Assembly: GCF_002302635.1 (NCBI RefSeq)
Contig: NZ_CP022387.1
Location: 992,001-1,056,000, forward strand
Source of the DNA: Capnocytophaga stomatis
GTDB lineage: Bacteria; Bacteroidota; Bacteroidia; Flavobacteriales; Flavobacteriaceae
Direction: 5' to 3'
DNA length: 64,000 nucleotides
Position numbers and translations under genes: made by a program. Position 1 is the stretch's first letter, and the number at the start of each line of letters is the position of its first letter. This document shows, one piece after another, positions 17,044 to 25,213 of this stretch. The notes beneath the pieces are model-generated. The model was not told the origin of the DNA and made no database searches. It worked only from the letters and a program-made list of their open reading frames with translations.

Positions 17044-18852
17044 TTAATTGGCTTTCATTTTTGCTTCCAATTCTGCCTGAAATTCTTCCATAACCGGCTT
17101 CATTGTGCTTTCAGGAAGGTCAGCAATGCGGATATACATCAAACCATCAATTGCGTTATTGAACATCGGGTCCACATTAAAAGCTATTACTTTAGCATTT
17201 TGTTTAATATACTTCTTAATCAAAACCGGCAAGCGTAAATTTCCGGGTTCTAATTCATCGATAATTTTATCAAATTTATTAAGGTCGGCTTGAGTTTCGT
17301 CAAAAATGAAATCTTTGTCGGCATCTTTAATTTTCACCTTAAATTCTTTCTTAGGACGCACATACTGAGCTATATAAGGGTCATAAAAATTCGACTTCAT
17401 AAACTCAATCATCAAAGATTTTGAAAAGTTTGAAAACTGATTACTTATGCTCACTCCTCCCAACAAATAATGATGTTCAGGGTAACGTAATGTAGTGTGT
17501 GCTATCCCTTTCCACAAAAGGAATAACGGCATCGGTTTTTGCTGATATTCAGGAATGATGAACGCTCGTCCCATTTCAATGGTTTTGCTCATCATATCGT
17601 AAAGCTCTGGTTCAAAGCGGAATAAATCGTGTGTGTAAAAGCCTTCTATTCCATATTTTGGAAAAATTTCAGCTCCCAATCCCATACGATAAGCTCCCGC
17701 AACTCTTTTAGCTTCCACATCCCACAAAAACAAATGATGATAATATTCATCGAACGAATCCAAATCGATAGAAGCATTTGTTCCCTCCCCTACTTCACGG
17801 AATGTAATCTCCCGAAGCCTTCCTATTTCCTTTATTATGTTTGGAATATCCTTGTAAGGAGCTAAAAAAACCTCATAATTATTGGATTTTAACAAACGAT
17901 GTCCTTTCTGAGTAATAGAATCTATCTCCCTCTCTATCAACTCCGTACCAACAGGCTTAATAATTTCCTCAGGAGTTTTCGGAACTCTGTTCGCCTTTAA
18001 TACGGCTGCCAAAGGAATGAACTTTCTGTCTTGTTCAAATGTATTTGCTAAGATGTAAGTTTTCTTGCGTAAAAATTCTGTGTATGATTCAATATCCTTG
18101 TATTCTTCTTGTACGCTGACAGATATTGGTTTTCCAATTCGGATATAAATCGTTCTTTTTCTTTGAGTTAGCAACTCCGAAGGCAATTTTGCGGTACGTA
18201 ATGTGTCGCTAATTTTTGAAAGCGAATAAAACAATTGGCTGTTTTTGGCGTGAAAATAAATAGGAATAACAGGCACTTGAGCTTTTTTCGCAAGTTTCAT
18301 CGCTGCTTCCTCCCAAGGTTTATCAACCACAAGTTTGCCTTCACGACTAACGGAAACCTCACCCGCCGGAAAAAGCCCCAAAGGCATTCCTTCTTGCAAA
18401 TGCTTGATTGTTTGCTTAAATCCGATTACGCTTGATTTTGCATCTTTGTGATTTTCAAACGGATTTACCGGCATCACGTACGGAGCCAAAGGTTCAATGC
18501 GTTGCAGTAAAAAGTTCGCCATAATCTTGAAATCAGGACGTTTTTCCAAAAGCAACTTCAATAATAATATTCCGTCAATTCCTCCCAACGGATGATTTGA
18601 TATGGTGATAAAAGCCCCGTCTTTAGGAATATTTCGTAAATCTTCTTCAGGAATTTGAAACTGAATTTCAAACTCATCCAAAATCGTATTTAAAAAATCA
18701 AGTCCTTGTAAGTGTTTGTTTCTGTCGTAAATAGCATTAAGTTTTGAAAGCCGAAGTAATTTCATCAATACCCAGCCTCCAAAAGTTCCCATAAAGCCAT
18801 ATTTGTCAAGGTTTATAGCCTTAGCCACCTCTTTTGCACTTACAAGCCCCAT
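17044..18852 (-). CDS. Fused PlsC/GNAT-like acyltransferase, probable aminolipid (ornithine/glycine lipid) synthase, OlsF/GlsF type
   Basis: 602 residues with two domains. The N-terminal part (about 40-290) is a PlsC-type O-acyltransferase: ITISNHPLGGIDGILL (His87, Asp93, an HX5D variant of the usual HX4D) and GLFPAGEVS. The C-terminal part (about 340-560) is an OlsB-like N-acyltransferase with EITFREVGEGTNASIDLDSFDEYYHH, RVAGAYRMG and LLGGVSISNQFS. This order matches the bifunctional OlsF/GlsF proteins of Serratia and Flavobacterium, which add two fatty acids to ornithine or glycine to make phosphorus-free membrane lipids. The amino acid used cannot be told from sequence. A promoter lies 45 bases upstream and the leucine-rich-repeat gene follows closely. 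Confidence 0.8.
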   Translation of the reverse strand: MGLVSAKEVAKAINLDKYGFMGTFGGWVLMKLLRLSKLNAIYDRNKHLQGLDFLNTILDEFEIQFQIPEEDLRNIPKDGAFITISNHPLGGIDGILLLKLLLEKRPDFKIMANFLLQRIEPLAPYVMPVNPFENHKDAKSSVIGFKQTIKHLQEGMPLGLFPAGEVSVSREGKLVVDKPWEEAAMKLAKKAQVPVIPIYFHAKNSQLFYSLSKISDTLRTAKLPSELLTQRKRTIYIRIGKPISVSVQEEYKDIESYTEFLRKKTYILANTFEQDRKFIPLAAVLKANRVPKTPEEIIKPVGTELIEREIDSITQKGHRLLKSNNYEVFLAPYKDIPNIIKEIGRLREITFREVGEGTNASIDLDSFDEYYHHLFLWDVEAKRVAGAYRMGLGAEIFPKYGIEGFYTHDLFRFEPELYDMMSKTIEMGRAFIIPEYQQKPMPLFLLWKGIAHTTLRYPEHHYLLGGVSISNQFSNFSKSLMIEFMKSNFYDPYIAQYVRPKKEFKVKIKDADKDFIFDETQADLNKFDKIIDELEPGNLRLPVLIKKYIKQNAKVIAFNVDPMFNNAIDGLMYIRIADLPESTMKPVMEEFQAELEAKMKAN

Positions 18853-18896
18853 ATTTTTGAATATTCTTATGTTTTTATTAACAATTTAACGAGCTA

Positions 18897-18904
18897 CAAA
18901 GGTA
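18897..18904 (-). promoter_or_regulatory. Promoter minus-7 box for the aminolipid acyltransferase
   Basis: The minus strand reads TACCTTTG, a full match to TAnnTTTG, 45 bases before the ATG. Together with the box at 19097 it accounts for both directions of the 334-base gap before bioB. Nothing else is recognisable in that gap except a short segment shared with the epimerase leader. Confidence 0.6.
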
Positions 18905-19096
18905 GAGAATTTAATTTTAAAAATAAAAAGTTTTACTGTTAGGCTATTGCTTAGACCAACAAAATCAAAAACAAAATATTGATTATTAAACTTTTAAACA
19001 AAAACAGAATGAAAATTATTTTAAATTGATTTTTCAAGATTCTTCACTTTTTTGCATAAAACTTATCAAAAAGAATTAACAACTCATTATATTTAT

Positions 19097-19104
19097 TATT
19101 TTTG
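19097..19104 (+). promoter_or_regulatory. Promoter minus-7 box for bioB
   Basis: TATTTTTG fits TAnnTTTG and leaves a leader of about 75 bases before the bioB ATG. No clear minus-33 box stands at the right distance. The long leader could carry control by biotin, but no known biotin operator was recognised. Confidence 0.5.
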
Positions 19105-19186
19105 CAACTCGAAAAAGTTTTATCAGAAATTCATTCTGTCTTTGATATTTTTCATTGTATAATAAAAAAATAAATTCATTAAGAAT

Positions 19187-20278
19187 ATGTGTGAAACTCG
19201 ACATAATTGGACAAAAGACGAAATTATTGCTATTTACAAAAAACCCCTGATGGATTTGCTTTATGAAGCAGCCACAGTACATCGTAAACATCACGACCCC
19301 AACATTGTACAAGTATCAACCTTACTTTCAATAAAAACAGGTGGATGCTCCGAAGATTGCGGATATTGCCCACAAGCAGCCCGCTACCATACAGGAGTAG
19401 AAGTTGAAGAAATGATGAGCGTTTCACACGTAAAAGCACAAGCCTTGCGAGCAAAATCTTCCGGAGCTTCACGAGTATGTATGGGTGCCGCTTGGCGTAA
19501 CGTAAAAGACGGACCAGAATTTGACCAAGTCTTGGAAATGGTACGTACCATCAACAAACTAAATATGGAAGTTTGTTGTACTTTGGGTATGATTACTGAA
19601 AATCAAGCAAAAAGACTTTCCGAAGCCGGCTTGTACGCCTATAATCACAACTTGGACACATCGGAAGAATATTACAAAGAAGTAATCTCGACAAGAGGTT
19701 ATGAAGACCGACTACAAACCATTGAAAACGTGCGAAAAACAAACATCACAGTATGTAGCGGGGGAATCATCGGTATGGGAGAATCTCTGGAAGACCGTGC
19801 CGGAATGCTTGTAGCTCTCTCATCGCTTTATCCTCAACCTGAGTCTGTTCCGATAAATGCTTTGGTTGCTGTGGAGGGAACACCGATGGAAGACCAAAAA
19901 CCTGTTGAAATCTGGGATATGGTGCGAATGATTGCCACCACACGAATCGTAATGCCTGAAACTCAGGTACGTCTTTCAGCAGGAAGAACGCAAATGAGCA
20001 GAGAAGGACAAGCAATGTGTTTCTTTGCAGGGGCGAATTCCATCTTCGCGGGAGACAAGCTTTTAACAACTCCTAACCCTAACATCAACGAAGATATGAT
20101 GATGTTTGAAATGTTAGGAATGCGTCCGCAGAAGCCTTTTGAAAAACACGCACAACCCACAACAGTGGAAGCGGAAGATTCAGAGTACGCTGATTTGGGT
20201 GAAAATCCGAAATGGACACGCCCTGCTCACAAAATTGAACGCAACGAAAACAAGCGAAAAACAAGAATTAAGGAGTAG
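19187..20278 (+). CDS. bioB: Biotin synthase
   Basis: Radical SAM enzyme that inserts sulphur into dethiobiotin, the last step of biotin synthesis. 363 residues. The SAM-cluster motif is GGCSEDCGYCPQ (Cys54, Cys58, Cys61). Further family segments are ETRHNWTKDEIIAIYKKPLMDLLYEAATVHR, SRVCMGAAWRNV, CCTLGMITENQAKRLSEAGLYAYNHNLDTS, VCSGGIIGMGES and VRLSAGRTQMSREGQAMCFFAGANSIF; the last carries the arginine that binds the second cluster. It stands alone, with no other bio genes in the window. The charged tail (about 25 residues, ending NENKRKTRIKE) is a common flavobacterial extension. Confidence 0.97.
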   Translation: MCETRHNWTKDEIIAIYKKPLMDLLYEAATVHRKHHDPNIVQVSTLLSIKTGGCSEDCGYCPQAARYHTGVEVEEMMSVSHVKAQALRAKSSGASRVCMGAAWRNVKDGPEFDQVLEMVRTINKLNMEVCCTLGMITENQAKRLSEAGLYAYNHNLDTSEEYYKEVISTRGYEDRLQTIENVRKTNITVCSGGIIGMGESLEDRAGMLVALSSLYPQPESVPINALVAVEGTPMEDQKPVEIWDMVRMIATTRIVMPETQVRLSAGRTQMSREGQAMCFFAGANSIFAGDKLLTTPNPNINEDMMMFEMLGMRPQKPFEKHAQPTTVEAEDSEYADLGENPKWTRPAHKIERNENKRKTRIKE

Positions 20279-20369
20279 AAAAGCTCTCATTTATTTGATT
20301 GTAAAAAAGGTAGAAAAATCTCAAAAGCTTTCAATCTTTCTTTTTTCCGAGTTTTTTTTGTAAAATGAC

Positions 20370-20400
20370 TTGTTATTTACCTTAAAACATATTACTTTTG
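20370..20400 (+). promoter_or_regulatory. Promoter for the YqeY protein
   Basis: TTG (20370-20372) and TACTTTTG (20393-20400) match minus-33 and minus-7 boxes with a 20-base spacer. The longest reading frame of the next gene starts at 20370, inside this promoter, so the true start must be the ATG at 20424. Confidence 0.75.
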
Positions 20401-20423
20401 CACATCTTTTAAGATTAAGTCTG

Positions 20424-20873
20424 ATGAGTTTACAAACAAAGGTAATGGATGCTTTGAAAGAAGCGATGAAAGCTAAGGACACCGTAGCTTTGGAGTCTTT
20501 GCGTGCTATTAAATCGGCAATTTTACTGGCTAAAACAGAAGCAGGAGCCTCAGCAGAACTTTCAGAGGCAGAAGAATTAAAAATTCTGCAAAAGTTAGTA
20601 AAACAGAGAAATGACAGTGCTGCTTTGTACACCTCGCAAGGACGTAACGATTTAGCAGAGCCTGAATTAGCACAAGCTGCTGTTATTGAGAAATTCTTAC
20701 CGAAACAACTCTCTGAACAAGAAGTTATTGCGGAAATTTCAGCGATTATATCAAGCGTTGGAGCTTCGGGAATGAAAGATATGGGCAAAGTTATGGGAGT
20801 TGCCACACAAAAATTAGCAGGAAAAGCCGACGGAAAGCTCATTTCAACTATTGTAAAAAATTTATTGTCATAG
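20424..20873 (+). CDS. GatB/YqeY domain-containing protein
   Basis: 149 residues, the usual size for free-standing YqeY proteins. It reads MSLQTKVMDALKEAMKAKDTVALESLRAIKSAI at the start, then LSEAEELKILQKLVKQRNDSAALY, EKFLPKQLSEQEV and MGKVMGVATQKLAGKADGKLIS. It consists of two helical bundles related to the tail of GatB, the amidotransferase that makes Gln-tRNA or Asn-tRNA; the free protein's function is not established. The start was set by the promoter upstream and by the family start. A tRNA-Arg gene follows 15 bases later, probably transcribed from the same promoter, with a shared terminator. Confidence 0.92.
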   Translation: MSLQTKVMDALKEAMKAKDTVALESLRAIKSAILLAKTEAGASAELSEAEELKILQKLVKQRNDSAALYTSQGRNDLAEPELAQAAVIEKFLPKQLSEQEVIAEISAIISSVGASGMKDMGKVMGVATQKLAGKADGKLISTIVKNLLS

Positions 20874-20888
20874 CATACTATTTTAGGA

Positions 20889-20962
20889 GGCCGCGTAGTT
20901 CAACTGGATAGAATATCAGATTTCGGCTCTGAGGGTTAGGGGTTCGAATCCTCTCGCGGTCA
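20889..20962 (+). tRNA. tRNA-Arg (anticodon TCG)
   Basis: A 74-base cloverleaf. The acceptor stem GGCCGCG pairs with CGCGGTC (one G-T pair), and A20962 is the discriminator. The anticodon stem TCAGA/TCTGA encloses the 7-base loop TTTCGGC, giving anticodon TCG, which reads CGA and related arginine codons. The T arm is AGGGGTTCGAATCCTCT. CCA is not encoded. It lies just after the YqeY gene. Confidence 0.95.
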
Positions 20963-20968
20963 CAAAGA

Positions 20969-20999
20969 CAACTCATTGTTTTACAATGGGTTGTTTTTT
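20969..20999 (+). terminator. Intrinsic terminator after tRNA-Arg
   Basis: CAACTCATTGT (20969-20979) pairs with ACAATGGGTTG (20983-20993) with one G-T pair and a 3-base loop, followed by six Ts. It is 6 bases past the tRNA and ends the YqeY-tRNA transcript. Confidence 0.9.
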
Positions 21000-21081
21000 G
21001 TTTTCTTATAACATCTTCATTATTGTAACAGTTCAATTATTACCAAAAATTTTTTCTTCGTAAATCTATTCAAAATTTTCT

Positions 21082-21089
21082 TACCTTTG
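21082..21089 (+). promoter_or_regulatory. recX promoter with almost no leader
   Basis: TACCTTTG is a full minus-7 match that ends only 6 bases before the recX ATG at 21096. Transcription would start at, or within a base or two of, the start codon, so the message would be leaderless. The upstream in-frame start at 21087 lies in the promoter and is ruled out. Confidence 0.6.
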
Positions 21090-21095
21090 CTTTCT

Positions 21096-21569
21096 ATGGA
21101 TACAGTCAAAACTTATACCGTTGAAGAAGCAAAACGAAAATTAGAAGCTTTTTGTGCTTATCAAGAACGTTACCACAAAGAAGTAATCGATAAACTCCAA
21201 AAGATGCGTATGATTCCTATTGCCATTGATGAAATTGTAGTGCATTTAATTCAGAACAATTTCTTGAATGAAGAACGTTTTGCCAAGAGTTTTGCACGGG
21301 GGAAATTTCGGTACAAAAAATGGGGACGTGTTCGTATTGGGCAAGAACTCAAACGCCGAGGGCTTTCTCAGTACATCATTCAATCTGCCCTAAAAGAGAT
21401 TGATGATGAGGAGTATATGGAAACTTTTGAAATCTTATCAGAAAAAAAACAAGCCGAAATAAAGGAGAAAAATATTTACAAAGCCAAACGAAAACTTGCC
21501 GATTACCTACTTTATCGCGGGTGGGAATCGGACTTGGTGTACAGTAAAATAAATGAATTGTACGATTAA
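21096..21569 (+). CDS. recX: Regulatory protein RecX
   Basis: Modulator of the recombinase RecA; it binds RecA filaments and limits their activity. 157 residues, all helical, with the three-repeat RecX pattern. Recognisable parts are VEEAKRKLEAFCAYQERYHKEVIDKL, VVHLIQNNFLNEERFAKSFARGKFRYKKWGRVRIGQELKRRGLSQYIIQSAL (the core signature) and AKRKLADYLLYRGWESDLVYSKINEL. The start at 21096 is the first ATG after the promoter. The MscS channel gene follows after 30 bases on the same strand. recA itself is not in the window. Confidence 0.9.
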   Translation: MDTVKTYTVEEAKRKLEAFCAYQERYHKEVIDKLQKMRMIPIAIDEIVVHLIQNNFLNEERFAKSFARGKFRYKKWGRVRIGQELKRRGLSQYIIQSALKEIDDEEYMETFEILSEKKQAEIKEKNIYKAKRKLADYLLYRGWESDLVYSKINELYD

Positions 21570-21599
21570 ATTGGTTAGTTGATTTCTTGCTTCAATACT

Positions 21600-22844
21600 A
21601 TGGAAAAATTTAGGACACAGAGCATTCATTTACTTGAAAATTACGGTTTTAGTAACTTTTGGGCTGTTATTACACAATCCGTTGTTACGCTCGTTGCTAT
21701 ATTGATTGTAGCTTGGTTTGTAGACAAACTTGCAACTTATGTGATGAGACGAACCATTCCGAAATTGGTTGGGCATACAGCCACACAATGGGACGATATC
21801 TTTATGGAAAATATGGTCTTTGCCAAGTTTGCCCATTTTTTGCCAGGACTTTTATTACTTTATCTTCACAACATAATAGCCTCAGAAGCAATACGATGGC
21901 TCATCCAAACCTTAATAAGCACTTATTTCATCATTGTTCTGGTTTTATTTTTGAATGCTGTACTCAACGCTCTGGAACAGCTATATATTCACGTGAAAGG
22001 CACGGAAATAGCTATCAAAATCTACATACAGCTTGCCAAAGTAATCCTTTATTCCTTAGGTGCGGTTGCCATAATTTCAATCTTTGCCAACAAAAACTTT
22101 ATTGACATTCTCACGGGGTTGGGGGCTATGATTACGATTTTATTAATCGTTTACAAAGATATGATTATGGGATTTGTTGCTGGTATTCAACTCTCTGCCA
22201 ACAAAATGCTCTTTGTAGGCGACTGGATTGCTTCCCCAAAAGATGGAGCCGATGGAACCGTAATTGACATAGGGCTGACCACCGTAAAGGTACAAAATTG
22301 GGACAGAACCATTACCACTATTCCCACTTACAAACTTACCTCCGAGTCTTTTACCAATTGGCGAGGAATGGAACTCTCAGGAGGCAGACGCATAAAACGC
22401 CACGTAAGCATTGATATTGAATCAGTTCACTTTCTGTCGGAACAGGAAATTGAAACGTTCAAAAAAATACGACTGATTGCGGAATATATCGAAGAAAAAA
22501 TCAAAACGATTAATGAGGTAAACACCAATGAAACGGAATATTTTAACCAAATACGGCTAACCAACATCGGAACCTTTCGGAAATATGTAGAAAATTACCT
22601 TCGGGAATCGGGCTTTGTAAATCTGGATATGATGTTTGTTGTCAGACAATTACAACCCACAGAAAAGGGTATCCCGATTGAGATTTATATGTTCTCAAAG
22701 GTAAAAGAGTTTGTTACTTACGAACAAATACAAGCAGATATTTTTGACCATATCCTTGCCATTGTCCCCACGTTTAACCTGCGAGTATTTCAAGAACCTT
22801 CTGGACATAATTTTTCAAAATATGGAAAATCAGAACAGAATTAA
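21600..22844 (+). CDS. Mechanosensitive ion channel, MscS family (YbdG/MscM-like)
   Basis: Inner-membrane channel that opens on membrane tension. 414 residues: N-terminal helices (FWAVITQSVVTLVAILIVAWFVDKL; VFAKFAHFLPGLLLLYLHNIIA; LISTYFIIVLVLFLNAVLNAL), the pore-lining helix around FIDILTGLGAMITILLIVYKDMIMGFVAGIQL, and the MscS beta domain (MLFVGDWIASPKDGADGTVIDIGLTTVKVQNWDRTITTIPTYKL). The C-terminal cytoplasmic cage follows. The insert in the beta domain (PKDGADG) and the soluble tail match the YbdG group. I use the ATG at 21600, as the longer TTG start at 21579 adds nothing recognisable. It runs convergently into the histidine kinase gene, 21 bases apart. Confidence 0.88.
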   Translation: MEKFRTQSIHLLENYGFSNFWAVITQSVVTLVAILIVAWFVDKLATYVMRRTIPKLVGHTATQWDDIFMENMVFAKFAHFLPGLLLLYLHNIIASEAIRWLIQTLISTYFIIVLVLFLNAVLNALEQLYIHVKGTEIAIKIYIQLAKVILYSLGAVAIISIFANKNFIDILTGLGAMITILLIVYKDMIMGFVAGIQLSANKMLFVGDWIASPKDGADGTVIDIGLTTVKVQNWDRTITTIPTYKLTSESFTNWRGMELSGGRRIKRHVSIDIESVHFLSEQEIETFKKIRLIAEYIEEKIKTINEVNTNETEYFNQIRLTNIGTFRKYVENYLRESGFVNLDMMFVVRQLQPTEKGIPIEIYMFSKVKEFVTYEQIQADIFDHILAIVPTFNLRVFQEPSGHNFSKYGKSEQN

Positions 22845-22865
22845 TTTCGCAATCAAGCGGTTTTG

Positions 22866-23915
22866 TTATTGCTTTTCATTTTTGGGCATATCCAGCGTAA
22901 AAGAAAATTCAGAGCCTACACCGTAAACGCTATCCGCATAAACTTTCTGTTTGTGAGCCTCAATGATGTGCTTTACAATGGAAAGCCCTAATCCCGAGCC
23001 ACCCTCTTTACGGCTTCCGCTTTTATCAACACGGTAAAAACGCTCGAACAAACGCGACAAATTCTCTTCCGTAACGCCTTCTCCATTGTCCATAATGCGT
23101 ACCATTAGTTTTCGCTTTGGCAAAACTTCAATACTCACTTCCGTTGTTCCGTTGTATTTCCCATATTTAATAGAATTAACTACCAGATTTGCAGCCACTT
23201 GCTGTATTCGTTCACGGTCGGCATATACATACATCGGGGGATATTTTTTATCAAAAATAAGTGAAATTTCTCTTTTGGCGGCACGCATTTCCAGCATTTC
23301 AAATACGTTTTGGATAAGTTCAACAATATCAAACTCTTCAAAATCAAGGTTGAGCTTTCCTGTTTCTAATTTTGAAATCATTTCCAAATCCTTAACCACA
23401 TAAATCAAGCGTTCAACTCCCTTTGCAGCACGCGAAAGATACTTTTTCCGTATGGATTTGTCTTCCACAGCTCCTTCCAAAAGAGTCAAAATGTAACTCT
23501 GTACCGTGAAAAGAGGCGTATTTAGCTCGTGCGAAATATTTCCTATATATTCTTTCCGATATTTTTCCTGAACTTTAAGGCTCTCTATTTCAAGTTTTTT
23601 CCTACGTGCAAATCTGTTAATTTCTTTACTTAAGGAAGCGACATCTGCGGTAATAGGCTTATTTCCGATATTGGAACTTTCCAGAAGAGAAACGTCTTGG
23701 TATATTCTCTTAATTCGCTTGTACATAAATTTTTCCACACGGTACTGCAATATGAAAAAGCAAATCACGTACAAGGTTAAAGCATAAGGAATTACAATCC
23801 AAACGGGAATATTTTTAAATACAAAAATTACAATTCCGAGCAAAAAGACGGAAAAAATTGTAACAAAGAAAGATGACCTTAACGCAAATCGGTACGATTT
23901 TTTTAATTTCCACAT
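22866..23915 (-). CDS. Sensor histidine kinase (PhoR-like)
   Basis: 349 residues. Two membrane helices at the start (SFFVTIFSVFLLGIVIFVF and VWIVIPYALTLYVICFFIL) with almost no loop between, so it has no real periplasmic sensor. A HAMP-like linker and the dimerisation domain with the phospho-acceptor His129 (YIGNISHELNTPL) follow, then the ATP domain: N box VVNSIKYGKY, G1 MDNGEGVTEENL, F box RFYRVD and G2 GGSGLGLSIVKHI. This is the short PhoR type common in Bacteroidetes. It is downstream of its response regulator, but a terminator hairpin lies between them. What it senses is unknown. Confidence 0.92.
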   Translation of the reverse strand: MWKLKKSYRFALRSSFFVTIFSVFLLGIVIFVFKNIPVWIVIPYALTLYVICFFILQYRVEKFMYKRIKRIYQDVSLLESSNIGNKPITADVASLSKEINRFARRKKLEIESLKVQEKYRKEYIGNISHELNTPLFTVQSYILTLLEGAVEDKSIRKKYLSRAAKGVERLIYVVKDLEMISKLETGKLNLDFEEFDIVELIQNVFEMLEMRAAKREISLIFDKKYPPMYVYADRERIQQVAANLVVNSIKYGKYNGTTEVSIEVLPKRKLMVRIMDNGEGVTEENLSRLFERFYRVDKSGSRKEGGSGLGLSIVKHIIEAHKQKVYADSVYGVGSEFSFTLDMPKNEKQ

Positions 23916-23921
23916 ATTCTA

Positions 23922-23957
23922 AAAAAGATAGGGGATTAGCTCTTTTCACTAATCCCC
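23922..23957 (-). terminator. Terminator-like hairpin between response regulator and kinase
   Basis: GGGGATTAG and CTAATCCCC form a perfect 9-bp stem with a 9-base loop (23931-23957). On the minus strand it is followed by TATCTTTTTT, right before the kinase ATG at 23915. It lies past the response-regulator stop, so it can lower kinase expression relative to the regulator. Confidence 0.75.
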
Positions 23958-23975
23958 AATTTAAAATCCTATTAA

Positions 23976-24653
23976 TTATGCTACAAACTTGTAACCCACA
24001 CCTTTAACTGTTTTGAAGTAATCATCTCCTATCTTCTCTCGCAGCTTGCGGATATGAACATCAATTGTTCTGTCCCCAACAACTACTTCACTACCCCAAA
24101 CTTTATCTAAAATATCTTCTCGTTTAAAGACTTTCCCCGGTTGTGAGGCTAATAACCACAAAAGTTCAAATTCTTTACGCGGTAAAACCATTTCTTCCTC
24201 TTTATAAGTTACCTTGTATTCATCCCTATTAATAACAAGATTATTTATTTTCAGGATTGAGCCGTTTTCCTCATCAGTATTAAAGCGACGCAACAAGGCT
24301 TTTACCTTGCTTACAAGTACTTTAGGTTTTATTGGTTTTGTTATGTAATCATCAGCTCCTGCTTCAAAACCAGCAAGTTGAGAATAATCTTCGCCTCTAG
24401 CTGTCAAAAAAGCAATTACGGTTTTTGATAATTCAGGTTGCTTGCGGATACGCTCACAAGCCTCTATTCCGTCCATCTCTGGCATCATCACATCCATAAT
24501 GATAAGGTGAGGTTGCTCTTTTTCCGCCTTTTTGACTGCTTCCAATCCGTTTTTTGCCGTAAATACGCGAAAACCCTCTCTTTCCAAATTGTATCCTACA
24601 ATTTCCAAAACATCAGGCTCGTCATCAACCAACAAAATCTTCAAACTCTTCAT
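23976..24653 (-). CDS. Response regulator, OmpR/PhoB family
   Basis: 225 residues. Receiver domain with acidic pocket DDE (10-12), phospho-acceptor Asp54 (IIMDVMMPEMDG), Thr in AFLTARGED and Lys in YITKPIKP. The OmpR-type winged helix (about 130-225) contains LPRKEFELLWLLASQPGKVFKREDILDKVWGSEVVVGDRTIDVHIRKLREKIG and ends with KTVKGVGYKFVA. The partner kinase is the next gene. It resembles PhoB, but phosphate control is not shown; no pst or phosphatase genes are near. A promoter box is 31 bases upstream. Confidence 0.93.
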   Translation of the reverse strand: MKSLKILLVDDEPDVLEIVGYNLEREGFRVFTAKNGLEAVKKAEKEQPHLIIMDVMMPEMDGIEACERIRKQPELSKTVIAFLTARGEDYSQLAGFEAGADDYITKPIKPKVLVSKVKALLRRFNTDEENGSILKINNLVINRDEYKVTYKEEEMVLPRKEFELLWLLASQPGKVFKREDILDKVWGSEVVVGDRTIDVHIRKLREKIGDDYFKTVKGVGYKFVA

Positions 24654-24683
24654 AATATCCCTCCAAAAATTAGCAATCTACAA

Positions 24684-24691
24684 CAAAACTA
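24684..24691 (-). promoter_or_regulatory. Promoter minus-7 box for the response regulator
   Basis: The minus strand reads TAGTTTTG, fitting TAnnTTTG, 31 bases before the ATG. It lies in the 71-base gap after the roadblock-like gene, so the two-component genes need not depend on that upstream gene. Confidence 0.5.
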
Positions 24692-24724
24692 TAGGCTTTT
24701 ACCCCTAAATCAGACAAATACTGT

Positions 24725-25141
24725 CTAATCAAAGTAATCGTCCAACATTGTTCCGAACTCTGCCTTACAACGATAAAGTAATGCCCGCGTTATCCCCAAA
24801 TTTGAGTGTTCACGCTCAAGTGCAGTAACCGAGAAAAATTTACCTAAGGCTGAAACCATAATAATAAACACTATTTTATTAGTTTCGATGATGATATCAT
24901 CAATTTCCAAATTGGCTTCTGCATTACTATCAACCACCATTTTTACTTGATTCAGAATGGTTAAATGAAACGCTGACCCACTTTCAATGTTATCTGCCAA
25001 CGGATTGTCTTCAACTTGGGCTTTAGAAAGTGTAGTACCATCTGAGGTACTCAAAATACCATAAAACAAGAAACCCGGCATATTGTCCTTCATTTCCTTA
25101 CAATGGTCATCCAACATTTTTTGTAATTCTAGTGCATTCAT
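24725..25141 (-). CDS. Roadblock/LC7-like protein of unknown role
   Basis: 138 residues, no signal peptide, cytoplasmic. The order of elements suggests a roadblock/LC7-like alpha-beta fold. There is an N-terminal helix (MNALELQKMLDDHCKEMKD), strands GFLFYGILSTSDGTTLSKA, a helix after an NIESGSAFH turn, strands EIDDIIIETNKIVFIIMVSALGKFFSVTALE and a final long helix (NLGITRALLYRCKAEF). Roadblock proteins work with small GTPases such as MglA to set polarity or gliding, but no GTPase lies nearby. The fold call is by eye. The next gene downstream is the PhoB-like regulator; its own promoter box is 20 bases upstream. Confidence 0.6.
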   Translation of the reverse strand: MNALELQKMLDDHCKEMKDNMPGFLFYGILSTSDGTTLSKAQVEDNPLADNIESGSAFHLTILNQVKMVVDSNAEANLEIDDIIIETNKIVFIIMVSALGKFFSVTALEREHSNLGITRALLYRCKAEFGTMLDDYFD

Positions 25142-25160
25142 CTGTAATTAATTTTTTCGG

Positions 25161-25168
25161 CAAAAATA
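25161..25168 (-). promoter_or_regulatory. Promoter minus-7 box for the roadblock-like gene
   Basis: The minus strand reads TATTTTTG, fitting TAnnTTTG, with about 19 bases to the ATG. It separates this gene from the barrel gene upstream. Confidence 0.5.
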
Positions 25169-25213
25169 GAAACTTTTTTTACTCAAAAAATTAAAAATGA
25201 CATTTTTTTGATT

